From Ancistrus triradiatus (taxonomy: Eukaryota > Chordata > Actinopteri > Siluriformes > Loricariidae), in the NCBI GenBank assembly GCA_025084515.1, contig JAJAGP010000419.1:156501-220500 (forward strand): DNA of 64,000 nucleotides. Direction: 5' to 3'. The notes below the pieces were generated by a model, which was not told the DNA's origin, did not search any database, and worked only from the letters and a program-made list of their open reading frames with translations. This document shows positions 1 to 13,800 of this stretch, piece after piece. A program made the position numbers and the translations under genes. Within the stretch, counting starts at the first letter, position 1. Each line of letters opens with the position of its first letter.

Positions 1-548
1 AGTTAGCCATCACCCAAGAGATCACTTTATCCATGATGAGAGTTAGAGGAGTGTCAGATAGCTAACACAGGGTTTTTGTAGGGTCATCGTTTAGGCTCCT
101 CTTAGTGCAAATCATTCTACACGGGCCCTAAAAAGGGTTGTACTGACTGCCAACCCGAAAGGGAAACAGGAACTTAATGCTCCAGAAGACACAGACAGGC
201 TGCAGTTAGCATTAGCAGGTTTGCTAGCGCAGCGGGTTCACCAATACATTAAGTGCTACAGTACAGACGAACTCCTCAGTTCATTGTACAGTTAACTTGC
301 GTACTTTCTGTACTTGTGTTCTAGTGTAACTTCATCAGTAGCAGTACTGTTCCATTTCAAAATTCACATCTAACCAAGTACGCTCCAAATCCCCAGATGC
401 GTTCTTGCTCCGCCCATATTATCGAGGACGCATCGGATGAGAAGACTCCAAACTGGACGTATAATTTCCAAAGCAATCCTGTTATTGTGTCACAGAATGA
501 AGTTATAAGATTTTTTTAGGCGAAAACGTAGTTGTTTAAAATTCAGCT

Positions 549-737
549 ATTTACATTTACAGCATTTAGCAGACGCCCTTATCCAGTTTTAACTGATACA
601 CTCTTACAATCCAAGCAATTGTGTTTTAAGGGCCTTGCTCAAGGACCCAACAGTGGCAGCTTGGCAGAGGTGGGATTTGAACCCTGGACCTTTTGTTCCA
701 GAGTCCAGTACCTTAACCGCTAGGCTACCACAGTCCC
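549..737 (-). mobile_element. tRNA-headed SINE, copy 1
   Basis: Minus-strand copy of the SINE that occurs eight times in the window. It has a head with A-box-like (TAGCCTAGCGG) and B-box-like (GGTTCAAATCC) promoter motifs, a middle reading CCTTGAGCAAGG, and a tail GGATAAGGGCGTCTGCTAAA ending in TGTAAATGTAAAT. The middle resembles the core of fish V-SINEs. Confidence 0.85.
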
Positions 738-1147
738 ACGGTAGACCTAGCTATGCGGTCAGTTTAACAAGATAGAGCTTACATAAAAAAATGCTCAGGC
801 AATTTGAGATGTTACATTAAGTTATTACCTTATGTGTTACACATTATGTTTCAACCTGCGTTCTAAATATGAATGGTCTGATATAAACTGAAGTTCATAA
901 AGAAATTTCCTTTAAAATCAGACTTGTTTGGCGCTCGTTGATGTTTGGAAATGTTTCTATCTTATGCTTAAATGCGATCGGTTTGTTAGATCTGTTGTTA
1001 CACGTAGATTAAAGTATTCAATGGAAAGCAAAAGCTCTGAGCACTTCCACCACTGACAGGCTTTATACATAGCCAAGTATGCTACTGTTCCAATGGTAGA
1101 ATAACCGAACTGAGTCCTCCCATCATCAGGAGAATGTACTCAAGTCT

Positions 1148-1339
1148 GGGACTGTGGTAGCCTAGCTGGTAAGGTACTGGACTATGGACCACAAGATCCA
1201 GGGTTCAAACCCCACCTCTGCCAAGCTGCCACTGTTTGGTGCTTCAGCAAGGCCCTTCAAACACAATTGCTTGACTGTAAGATTGTATCAATTGTAAGTC
1301 GCCCTGGATAATGGCGTCTGCTAAATGCTGTAAATGTAA
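1148..1339 (+). mobile_element. tRNA-headed SINE, copy 2
   Basis: Same family as 549-737, plus strand, nearly full length, with the tail GTCTGCTAAATGCTGTAAAT. One change in the A-box region (TAGCTGGTAAGG). Confidence 0.85.
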
Positions 1340-1776
1340 GTCAAACTTCCTGTACTTGGTATTGAGAAACGCCCCCCAGATTCAGGGAGCACTTGTACAA
1401 TACAACTCCATTAATGTATATAATGCGTTAGTGTGGGTCTGGAACAAATTAATTCAATTTAAATTAATTCCATAGGTGTATAAGATCCAGAGATTCTGAA
1501 AAATCTCTGTATTCGTCGTTTCCGGATCTCGACAAGCCTTCTGGAACGAATTGATGTCGAGAACCGAAGTACCACTTTACAACTGGTATTACTTCATATA
1601 CTAATAAAACAGTAATGTGAACAGTGCATAGGTCATCTGACAGTCGATAAAGCGGGAATAAGAACCACAAAATACTAACAGTCACTGATAACCAGGGCAG
1701 GTTTGTATGTACGTATTCAGTTAATATTTTAGCCTTATGACAAAAATGACAGGGTAGTACTTAAATATAGTGATAC

Positions 1777-1894
1777 CTGTAATTAGGCCTGGGGCCTGAG
1801 CTGCCAGCACGGCCTGAGGGAGCCCCATTTGCTGACTGAGGAGCTGGGCTGGTGTCGTTAATGAACTTAGCACAGATGCTCCTGCTACAGCCTC
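1777..1894 (-). CDS. puf60: PUF60 coding exon 9, linker (last in window)
   Basis: Reads EAVAGASVLSSLTTPAQLLS, then QQMGLPQAVLAAQAPGLITG with the final codon split. Acceptor CTTGTAG, donor GTATCA. It matches the PUF60 linker between RRM2 and the UHM. No further exon is recognisable in 1-1776. Confidence 0.93.
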
Positions 1895-4800
1895 CTACAA
1901 GTCACAGCACAAGGTGGGATGGTTAGTTATTCACGTTTAATACACCCAGTCACACTAGCTTTGCATTCCAAACTCAAACCTACAGTACAGCTTTTGTATT
2001 CAGAGAGAAAATCATCATCGGTAGCTTGATACCAAGGACTTTGTCAAAATGAGCAAATTCACTATAAAACTTATAAATCAAAGCCTGTACACAATACCCG
2101 TAAAAGTTAAGACAGACCGATTGAGAATCAGTGCAGCTCTGTGGCATTTAACATCCATCCGATCAATGACTAAAGTCTTCAGAATTATAATAGGAAACAG
2201 AAGCTGTCTTAATTCTGGACATTGCAACTGTAAACAGCTGGTCACCTCACCAGCCAATCAACGTTGCAGATCCAAGAGCAGAGACCGGAGTTAAATTTGG
2301 ATTAGAGCTGTCATTTCAAGAATGAAAACATGGTTGTGTCCAATATAAATCGCTAGACTTGGTAGTATCCCTACTCCCTCATTAGTATTGCACTATATAG
2401 AGAGAACATGTCACTGACCACGTAGCACTCAAAACAACTGAAATCAAACAATTCCTCATCAAGAACATGCGTCTGCAGCCATCTCATAAACAAACAGGCG
2501 AGTGGCCGTGCCGTGTTTCAATTTCTGTATACATAAGGACTGAATTCCAAATGAAAGGTAGTAAAAGCACTGTGCTGTTCATGTGTTGCTGTGTTTGTGC
2601 TGCTGTCAACGTTGAGCACTTTGCAAGTGTAAATGTGACCGGCACAGAATCGGTTAAATCAGACTGATCACACACACACAAAAAAAAGCCTATTAAAGTC
2701 ACCGGTGTAGCCAATTAGCAGCACCACAGATTACAACTTAAATGAATGCTTCATGGAGCTTTAGCAGCAAACACATCTCAAGATTGTCCCATTTAGACCA
2801 GACATACCACTTGAACAAACTCCAAGCATGACAACGGAATGCACATGAACTTTGAAATGGTTGTGAACAATATTAAAATGGCATAAATTTTCCATTTGCC
2901 CCATGTTTTGTCAATCAGCAAAGACACGTTTGGCATTCTTCAGGTTCACAAAAGTTGCTACATGGCTAATATAACTGACAAATAACATAAGCCACCCCAA
3001 TATCTATTTATACTCAGTGTAAACATGTCATGAAAATATGTCTCCACCCGTGTTAAGTAGGGGTGTAACGATACACTGTGCTCACGATTCAATTCACAAT
3101 CCTGGGCTCTCCATTTGATTTTCTCAGTTATCGATTTTACATTTAATAATCCACATTCCTTTTTTATTTCTGAAGTGCATACACATTTTCCTGTAACAGT
3201 AAAAAAAAAAAAAAAAACACTACAAATAAAAAATTAGTTCCATCTTACTGAACTGAAATCAGAGTAAACGAGCTCACTGTGCTAAAGTATCAAACCTGCT
3301 TTTGTTAAACAACTTCGTGCTTTTGCTTCCCTCTTTGGCTAGGCTGAGACCCTGTTATCATGCTCACTTTGTCAAACACCCATTTGCATCATTTGTGTCA
3401 GAAGCGCTTCACACAGAAATCTCTCATTTCCATTGTAGAACGGAAGATATGCCATATATGACGTACGCGGCACTGCACCTCTAGTGTTAAGCCTCAAGCA
3501 CCTTTTAGCTTCTTACCTGGGCTGTGATTTTAGCAGTGGCAGCAGCCGCTGCTACAGCTGCCGCAGGTGGTAAGCCTCCAGGCGTAGTTGGGGTCAGCAA
3601 GGGCATAGGAGGGGTCACAGCCTTTCCTACCCTCAGGTACTGACCCCCGAGGTCAAACAGGTTCATCGAGGACACCGCATCTATCGCCGACTGAGGCTTA
3701 TCATACTCTATTCACATAGCCAGACAGAAAGGGATATGTTATACTGTGTTAGAGCCCAGGTTTTAGAATATCTGAGAGTCAATCAATTTAAGTCAAGGAA
3801 CGGCTTTTATGTGGGCGTATTACAATGCATGGGGCTGTGGTAGTCTAGTGGTTGAGGTACTGGACTCTGAAGCAGAACGTCCAGGGTTCAAATCCCACCT
3901 CTGAGCAAGACCCTGAACTCACAAATGCTTAGGTTGTAAGACTGTATAAGTTGTAAGTCGCCCTGGATAAGGGCGTCTGCTAAATGACATAAAATGTAAA
4001 TGACAATATCTGTATCATAAAGACTGATCTTTCAGAATAGTAAAGATTAAAATACCCGAAACAACTGCTCATTTGTACCTATTTGTCTAGTGTCTACTGC
4101 TCGTAAACAGTATTTTCCAAATAAAACAGTATGCAAAACTATTTTCTATAGTAGAGAAATGTTAATGGCACTCCTGCCATGACGTGGCTTAATATTTTGG
4201 AATTTTAGGTTAGGCCCATTGTTTTTTGCTCAACAGTGTACTTAAACACTCAGTGCTGCACATTTTCCTTCAACTTTTAAAACCTAAATTAACATTTCTC
4301 CTGTGCTCCTCTGTACAGTGGAACCTCGAATTTGGTTCTGACAACTTAATTGGTTCTGGAAGGCCATTAATATGTTCCTGTCTGCCAAATCATTGTTTTT
4401 ATGCCTATATGCGTATGTAATTTAAAAAACAAGTCTCAAATTGACCGTTCGATGTTTAAATTGAGTGAAGAGGCATTCGAATTCCACGCTACTCGATCAG
4501 TATTATGGCTCTGATATGGAGTCCCTCACTACCCCTGCTCACCAATAAAGCAGAAGCCTTTGTGCTTTCCCGTGGTGTGCTCTCTGGCCAGCATGCAGGC
4601 CTTAATCTTGCCGAAGGCCTCAAACACGCTCTTGATGTCGTCGTCGGACAGGTCCGGGTGCACCGAGGCTACGTAGATTCTGTTGTATGCGCGTGCCTCC
4701 TCCGCCAGCTGGTCGATGATGGGCTGTGCTTGTCCGATGCTACCTGGCCGCCCCACCTATTGTACACACGGCAGCACAAAAGCTACTTACTATCAATGTA

Positions 4801-7800
4801 TGAAGAAGAGCTAACGAGCAGGTGACTGTGTAAATGAGATCAGGCACGTTGCTTCAGTATGAGGATGTTATTCAAACATGGTGGGGAAATGCACAGAAAC
4901 TTTGTTTCCTGCATTAGAACTTGCAGCTCATAAACTGGGAGTACTGAGTGACTTAAAGGGATGCTGACATTCTGTGAGAGTGGAGCTGTTTATGAGAAGA
5001 TGAAAACTCTGTTTCCAGCATTACAACTTACTGCTTTTCACTGGAACTGGGATTAAAAACAAAAAGATGCTGCTACCATGTGCACCACTCTAACATTGTT
5101 TATTTTTTTGCCAGTACTTACACATTTTCATTTTTTCAAGAAATAATGTGAATCTGTTATCTTGTAATAAATGCAGCAGTTAAGAGTACTAAAGTAATTT
5201 ATTATTATTATTATTAATTAATTTTTTTTTTTTTTTTTAAAGACAAGGTGCAGAGAAAGTATATTGACAGCGTAAATAAATGCTCATTTAAGTTCAGCAA
5301 TTGGGCGTCATTTATTGTTATTAGTTTTATCAGTCGCAAAAAATGTTTTTAATTAAATAAAAATTGGCAATATACTGCATATCAGCCATCGGTCGCCCTG
5401 CTCTCTAAATATCAGCATCAGCCATTAAAAAACCCATATCGGTTGACCACTAATATGTATGACATAAACCAAAACCTGACATGCAGGTCACTCTACTATC
5501 AAACACACAGTGTGTTTAGAACAATGAAAACGTACGAGGGTCAAGTCACACGTCAACAAACGTGTAAAATAATAACTGGCTGCTAAATCTACAGCGAAGC
5601 ACAACACTACTGGCCAAGAATTCGTGAACCTATAATAGTGGCAGACAAATCTTGGTCTAGTTTCTGACAGAAAAGCAACAGTAACATGTTTGCCTTCCTA
5701 AATGTCCCAGTGGGTACACTGTCTGCTTAAGCGTAAAGCTGTTCTCCAGACTGTGCAGTATCGGTGCTGCAGATCTTACTTTGTGGGTGACCAAATACTT
5801 ATTTTCCACCATGATTTACAATTAAATTCTTTAAAAAATCCTACAATGTGGTTTCCTGGATATTTTTTTCTCATTTTGTCTCTCATAGTTGAAGTGTAGC
5901 TATGGTGAAAATTACAGACCTCTCTCATCTTTCTAAGTAGGAGAACTTGCACAATCAGTGGCTGAATAAATACTTTTTTGCCCCACTGTACATGCATCCA
6001 CATGATTAGCGCGCGTGCACACGCACACACAAACACACAGACACATACAAAAGGACTTCTTACACACAAAATGATACAACAACAAATCAGAAAGTTTGGA
6101 CAGTATGAACATGCATAATAAAAAAAGTGTCTTGCATTTTATATTGACTTTTATTTAATTGCAGACATTATGAGCCCAAGATAATTAATGTTTTGTCCAG
6201 TTAACTTCATTTGTTAATATACATCCCTTCCTGTATTTCATGCCTGCAACACACTGCAAAAAGGTTGGGACAGGGACAATTTAGGACTAGTAATGATGTG
6301 ATTTCAAACTGGTGACGTCAACAGGTGAATGTCAGCATGATTTCACTTCTGATGACAGTATTAATGCAGAAAAGTACATTGACATTAAACAGCAACATAC
6401 GCTGCCTTCAAGACGAACATCCATTCATTTTTCAACCTGACAATGCAAAACCACACACTGCACACATTACACGGCATGGCTGTGGAAAAAGAGGGTATGG
6501 CCATCAGACTGGTCTGCCTGCAGTCCTGACCTGTCCCCAATAGAGAATGTATGGGGAATCAAAAAAGCAGAAACGACAACCCCATACTGTTGCATGCAAT
6601 AAGACATGTTTGCAAGCAGAAAGGGAGAATAACACCTGAGACACTTCATCACTTCTTGTCCTCGGTATTGAAACCTTTAAGTGTTGTGAGAAGGGGTGTT
6701 AACATAACTGTTATATTCAAACTTTTTTTGGAATGTGTTGCAGACATGACATGCAGGAATGGATGTTTATTAACAATTATACCACAGTTAGTTCCAACCC
6801 CGCAATCTGATTGGCTGAGAGATGCTCCGGCTGTGACATTATTGCACAATAATGGCCCTCTGACAGACGCTCTACAAGTATTGCTCCGTGGCATACACAC
6901 GTAACCAAGCAACGATGCCCGCCCTAAAAAGTAGCCAAGTTATAACGAGTAAAACAAAGCTTTATCACCTTTAAATCAAAAATCTTAATGGATTCACAGC
7001 TCGATTGAAGAGCAACGAGACTGAAGATCAGTTTTAGTCCCATCAACAAAAATAAACTGAATCAGCTTCATCACTCACAAAGACATCATTTGCTGGTGTT
7101 AAACTCAGCATCTTTCATTAAACACCATCTGCGGCTGATCGGGCGCTCACTGATCTGACAGGTACGTTATCAGTGAGTCCAGCTCTTAACACACTGAAGC
7201 TGCTGAAGCGCTGTTAGTCTGTGTTATATTTCTGACTGATAACTAAGAGCTCCAGCATGCAAATTTATAATAGCTAACCAAAAGGGATGCTAGACTTTGG
7301 TTAGAACACCGGGATCTCACTCCGATTTGCTTCAGTTGGTAGAATAGTGCTTCTTCGGAACAGCCTGCCTTATAAACCCGACCCATTCTATTTGCTGAAT
7401 GTTAATAAACTTTCTTTTGAAGAAATTAAAACTTACATAAAACTTAAAAAAAAAGTGAGATATTTTCACATTAATGCACGACCTCAAGTGCATTACAGCT
7501 TAAATGAAAAGAAACTGACCAGACAAAACATATCTTGGGTTCATACTGTCTACAATAAATTAAAATTTAATTAAAGTAAGTATCCATACTTTCCATACTT
7601 TTCAGATTTTGGGCTTGTATAACGTTTTCGGACAGTTCTCTATAAATCTCTGGGTTTCGAACCAACCTTAATATTCCTTCCACCCAGCATGACTGAGTTC
7701 ATCTGCTCCAAAGCCAGCTGAGCAGCCTCAGGCACCTCGTACTCCACAAAAGCAAAACCCTGCAAGAGACAGACGGAGGATTGTTATTCAGTGATGCACT

Positions 7801-10800
7801 GACCAGGCACTTTGGCTTAAAACTTCAGATCAGTACTAAATCAGCTAACACAGAGCTTTGGGAACCAGATCATACCTAAAATAAGTGAAAAAAAGCAGCA
7901 GCATAGCCATTACTCTTAATTATTACTACTTCATTTTACACAGACAAAAGAGTAGGTACTATTAGGTTAATGACATGATAAATGAAGAGCTAGAGTAAAA
8001 ATGTAAGTGAATAAAAAGCTGGATACATAAGACTAATCAAAACCAACATATGAAGGGTTAGAATTAGATTAAATATATCCATTGCAAGGCAGGTTCTATA
8101 GTCGTGCAAGTGGCTTAGTGTGTGCACAGGATGAAAGGAAGCATGGCCATGCCTTGTGTTTCATGGTGACAGAGTCCCAGGACATATCGATGCTCTTGAT
8201 GGGGCCGAATGGAGCGAAGGCCTGCCGAATGGTGTCCTCACCCAGCTCGTAATAGATGGAACCCACATAGACGCGACACATGATGGCCAGAGCTCGCTGC
8301 CGCTGTGCTGCCACCTGGTGGTCAGGTAGGGGAGAGACAGAGAGGAAAAAAAACAAGCTGTTGTGGAATGTTACACTTAACATGGCAAAGAAACACACAA
8401 AATAAAATAAAAAAATAGAAAATCTATCTTTAAAAAAAAATAAATGCCTATATCTAATCCTGTTGGGTTTTCATATGCTTATATGTATGAACTTACAACT
8501 TAAGCATAAATGCCAGGCAGTAAGAGAAGATGCAGAGAAGCCCTTTGGTTCAGTTTAACAGTGAGCTCAGGGGCTTTACTTTGGGCCTGCACAGCACACA
8601 TTTCAGAACATGTACAGTTATGACTAACCTGGAGTGCAAAGATTCCAACAAGACATTTGCAACAAAACTACACCGGCAAAACCACAATAATGAGCTGAAA
8701 CCTGAAGCGCCTTCCTTGACGGCTTTTGGACTTACGTTGGAATGCTCCGAGAGGAAGGCTGAATCTGCACAAACCACAACCTAATGATGATCATTGTACA
8801 GTACTTTTAAATGATACACGTGATTGTATCTATCAAAACAAGCCTACGTGTGGTTCATTTTTGGGTTGTTGGGCTGCCTTCTTTAACATCTTACCTACAG
8901 AGTTCACAGCATATTTACAAAGGAGACATGGATTTGCAACAATCTCCAGCAAACCAAACATACACACACACACGCACACACGAAAATGCTTGCTGCACAT
9001 GGAGTGTGTTTATGTGAATGAACACTGGAATCTGCCCACAGTAACAGTCATGCAATGATGATGAATTTTGAAATGGTCGCCATGTAGTAGGAGTGGACTT
9101 GGGCTCCATAAACTATTATCCGTTATTATTAAATGTTATTATCCTTCTCACACCTACATACCCAATTATGTTCATAGGCCAGGTCATGTAAAAGTATACC
9201 TTTGAAGACCAGGCAACTTGCTTCCCATAATGAAAAAATGAACGACCAAACATACACATTTCATTCGCAGCAAAAACAAGCCATGTCTACTTTTGAAATA
9301 TGCTGAGACAACATCTGGTCGTCAGCTATGAAACTCTGGCCTGGTCATTCAGTCTAACAGTGATAAGTAATGAAATTCGCACAGTGAAAATAAATAGTTT
9401 AATATTCTATTGACCGATTGAAAAGGTGAGAGAGGATCTCCAAAGCCCATTGTCACTGCTGCCATCTGAAACACAGTAAAATGGAAAAGTGCTGAAAAGT
9501 AGGTTAGATAATTTGTATTTCTTTTGCAAGACAGATATCAGATTCCAGACAGAAGACAAGTGCTGCAGTTGCCAGTCTAGTCTGTAACCGATCATTATAA
9601 GACGCGACCTATCTTCATTCACCCGACTGTACCACTAGACCACAAGTGAACCACACATGAGCCTGGCCAGAAGGAGAAAGCGTCAAGTGTCAGTCTGACT
9701 TTGTTATGGCTTAACCAGTGCCTGAACAGGGGAGGTTCCATTACAAACATGCAGCACGTTTGTTAACGCAAAAACCCACTAATACCAATATGGTTAATCA
9801 TGGCATGACAGTATGGGCCAACCAAAGTGTGTCTGACATTTTAAGTTTTTAAAAAACACAAGACCACACCATGCAGGATAAAACTTCCTTACATTAAAAT
9901 CTAGGGGTGTAACGGAATTAAATATGTGCATGTACACACTTGAGATGAGACGCCTCAGACAATCTCAGACGTATTAATTATGCAGTGGAGACGTCTGCCA
10001 ATGCAACCTTCCACATGAACCGACTGATTAAGAGTCATTCTCCAGCTTTGGACACTGATATTTCATGTCGTAGGTTTTAATGATGTTATTTCAGCCCCAT
10101 TTGGATTGGCTTAGTTCAACAAAGGGAAGTGACTTAATGTTTACATGGTTCCTCAATGATATAAAACTTACTTTTGGAAACAACTTTTTTTGGAACACAA
10201 GTCCAGCAGAACAAGCTAGTTTTTTGGCAGTTTTGATCTCTATGAGCCCGGAGTTATAAAACTGGTTATTATATCTAGAAAACTAACAGTATTAGATGAA
10301 TAGTAATTAAAAAGTAATAAATACACACTGTGCATATTTAAAAATGCAGAAATGAATGATGTGAAAACATTCTATATTTAATCACATTAATCACAGCTGT
10401 TAATCGCATCTTTTGCTTGCTCATACTTGATACTAAATAACTTTTTTCTCTCAAAAAAAAAAACACTACACAGCTACACTATATTGACAAAAGTATTGGG
10501 ACACCTACAGGAGTGACATTCTAACATAGGCTTTAATATGGAGTTGGTTTCCCCCTTCAGAGCTATAAGAGCTTACTGGGAAAGCTTCCATAAGATGTTG
10601 CAAATTCATCCAGTATAGCATTTGTAAGCTCAGAGACTGATGTTGGATGAGAGGGCCTGGCTTGCAATTTCTGTTCTAGTTCATCCTAAAAGCATTTGAT
10701 GAGGTTGAGGTCAGAGATCTGTGTGGACCAGTCCAGTTCTTCCACACCAAACTCACCCATCCTTGCTTTTATGGACCTTGTTTTGTGCACTGGACCACAG

Positions 10801-13800
10801 TCATGCTGGGACAGAAAAGAGCCTTCCCTAAATTGTTCCCACGAAGTTGGAAGCATACAATTGTCCAAAAAGCCTCCAGCAAACGTCACAGTTGGCAAAA
10901 TGCAATCAGGTAAGGTAGCGATCTCCTGGCATTTGCCAAACCCAGACCCATCGGTCAGACTGCCAGATAGAGAAGCGAGATTCTTCACTTCACAGAACAC
11001 GTTTCCACTGCTTCAGAGTCCAGTGGTTGCCTGCTTCACACCACTTGATTTAATGCTTGCCATTGTGCTTGGAGGTGTAAGACAATGCTTGGCCATGGAA
11101 ACCATTTCCACGAAGCTCTTGGTGCTGATGTTAATTCTAGAGGAGGTTTGGAACTCTGCAGTCAACACAGCAGTGCCAAGTTTTATGCACTATGCACCTC
11201 AGCACTTGACGACCCCGCTCTGTAACTTTACGTGGTCTGTTACTTTGGGGCTGAGGTTCCCAGACGCTTCTACTTTCAGTAACTAATCATGGAATATGTA
11301 GGGAAGAAATTTCATGAACTCACTCACAATGGTGGCATCCTACTACAGTACCACACTTGAATTCAGTGAGCTCTTCAGAACCACCTGCTCTTTCAAAATG
11401 TTTATAAAGGCAGACTGCAAGCCTAGGTGCTTGATTTTACACACCTGGGGCAATGGGACTGAATGAAACACCTGAACTAAGTGCGTAAGAGGTGTGTCCC
11501 AATACTTTTGCCCATATAGAGTACATGGGAACAATGTACATGTTAACAAAATGCATTTATTTTTACAGATCAATACACACAAACAATAGCGATTATAAAA
11601 TATTCATTTCCTTAAGCACTTTAAGAAACATCATGTGCAAGCTGTTATCTTGTGCGTCAGGCATATTAATCCTACATGAACATTTCATGTGCTTACACAA
11701 CTCATCTGCAGTTTCTAAAAATGAAAAAAGTATAATTAATCAAATAAAACTGTTCCCTATAGGCTGGTACTATATAAATGGTAACACATACTGTGGGGCA
11801 AAAAAGTATTTAGTCAGCCACTGATTGTGCAAGTTCTCCGACTTAGAAAGTTGAGAGGTGTACCTTTGTTGGCAATGACAGAGGTCAAATGTTTCCTGTA
11901 AGTCTTCACCAGGTTTGCACAAACTGTAGCTGCTATTTTGGCCCGTTCCTCCATGCAGATCTCCTCTAGAGCAGTGATGTTTTGGGGCTGTTGCTGGGCA
12001 ACATGGACTTTCAACTCCCTCCACAAATTGGGGTTGAGGCCTGCAGACTGGCTAGGCCACTCCAGGACCTTGAAATGCTTTTTACGGAGCCACTCCTTCG
12101 TTGCCCGAGCGGTGTGTTTGGGATCATTGTCTGCTGGAAGACCCAGCCACGTTCCATCTTCAATGCTCTCACTGATGGAAGGAGGTTTTGGCTTAAAATC
12201 TCATGCTACATGGCCCCGTTCATTCCTCCCTTAACACAGATCAGTCGTCCTGTCCCCTTTGCAGAAAAACAGCCCCAAAGCATGATGTTTCCACCCCCAT
12301 GCTTCACAGTAGGTATGGTGTTCTTGGGATGTAGCTCAGCATTCTTCTTCCTCCAAACACGACAAGTTGAGTTTTTAGCAAAACATTCTATTTTGGTGTC
12401 ATCTGACCACATGATATTCTCCCAATCCTCTTCTAGATCATCCATATGCTCTCTGACAAACTTCAGACGGGCCTGGACATGTACTGGCTTAAGCAGGGGG
12501 ATCCGTACTGCAGGATCTGAGTCCCTCTCGGTATAGTGTGTTACTGATGGTAGCTTTTGTTACGTTGGTCCCAGCTCTCTGCAGGTCATTCATCAGGTCC
12601 CTCCGTGTAGTTCTGGGATTTTTGCTCACCGTTCTCATGATCATTTTGACCCCACGGGATGAGATTATCAGTGGTCTTGTATGTCCTACAATTGCTCCCA
12701 CAGATGATTTATTCACACCAACCTGCTTGCCTATTGCGGATTCACTCTTCCCAACCTGGTGCAGGTCTACAATTCTCTTCCTGGTGTCCTTCGACAGCTC
12801 TTGGTCTTGGCCATGGTTGAGTTTGGAGTCTGACTGCTTGAGGCTGTGGACAGGTGTCTTTTATACAGATAACGAGGTCAAACAGGTGCCATTAATACAG
12901 GTAACGAGTGGAGGACAGAAGAGCTTCTTAAAGAATGAGTTACAGTTCTGTGAGAGCCAGAAATCTTGCTTGTTTGTGGGTGACCAAATACTTGTTTTCC
13001 ACCATGATTTACAATTAAATTCTTTAAAAATCATACAATGTTATTTCCTGAATTTTTTCTCATTTTGTCTCTCATAGTTGAAGTGTACCTATGATGAAAA
13101 TTACAGACCTCTCTCTCATCTTTCTAAGTAGGAGAACTTGCACAATCAGTGGCTGACTAAATACTTTTTTTGCCCCACTGTATGCTGTATATGTAGAATG
13201 TAGGGAGTAAGTGATTAGGGCAACATTTTGGATACAGCAGATAAAACCGGTGCCTCATATAGTCAAACAGTAAAAACAGCCTTAACAGCATTAACAGAAA
13301 TGTCGCCATTAAAGTACTAACACGTTATCTTTGCCATTATTATGAATAACGTGTATACTTGCTATAAAAAATAAGAAATTTAAATCAACCGGCAAATACC
13401 ACGTTTTAACCCCACCCTCCCATCGTGTTCCAAGTAATGACAGACTTCAGCTCACTCTACATCCAGGCATTAATAATGCAGAGACTCCTCTAGCCTCCAT
13501 TGGTAGATTCAGCAATGTCTTTGACTTGGACTTCTACAGCGAGTAGCAGCAGTTACAAACCAACATGTGGTTCATCTGCCTGTAAAATCACAGAGCTGTA
13601 CATCTGGACAGAGTTTAGTGAATAACAGCAGGTAACTCTGCCTGTGATCTTCCCAAGGGGAGGAGCATGAAAAACACCGACATGGCCGATCCGAAAAAAG
13701 GAAACTACCCCCGGAACCCATGTAATTTCAATCCCATGCAGATAGGGCTTCTGAGATGTAGTCTTGTTAATAGTGTGCTCTTGTGTGAGGGTGGCTGCTT

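Larger units (their letters stand above)
1..1776. other. PUF60 downstream intron
   Basis: Apart from two SINE copies (549-737 and 1148-1339) I recognise no exon or element. Short reading frames here have no family resemblance. Confidence 0.4.

Noticed and set aside
6551..6904. 117-codon plus frame
   Set aside because: Reads from out-of-frame transposon F sequence into flanking intron; not a gene.
10696..11286. 196-codon plus frame
   Set aside because: Antisense to the degraded Tc1 family D transposase; codon pattern mirrors the minus-strand protein.
11982..13077. Two plus frames of 184 and 179 codons
   Set aside because: Antisense shadows of the Tc1 family A transposase at 11791-13180.
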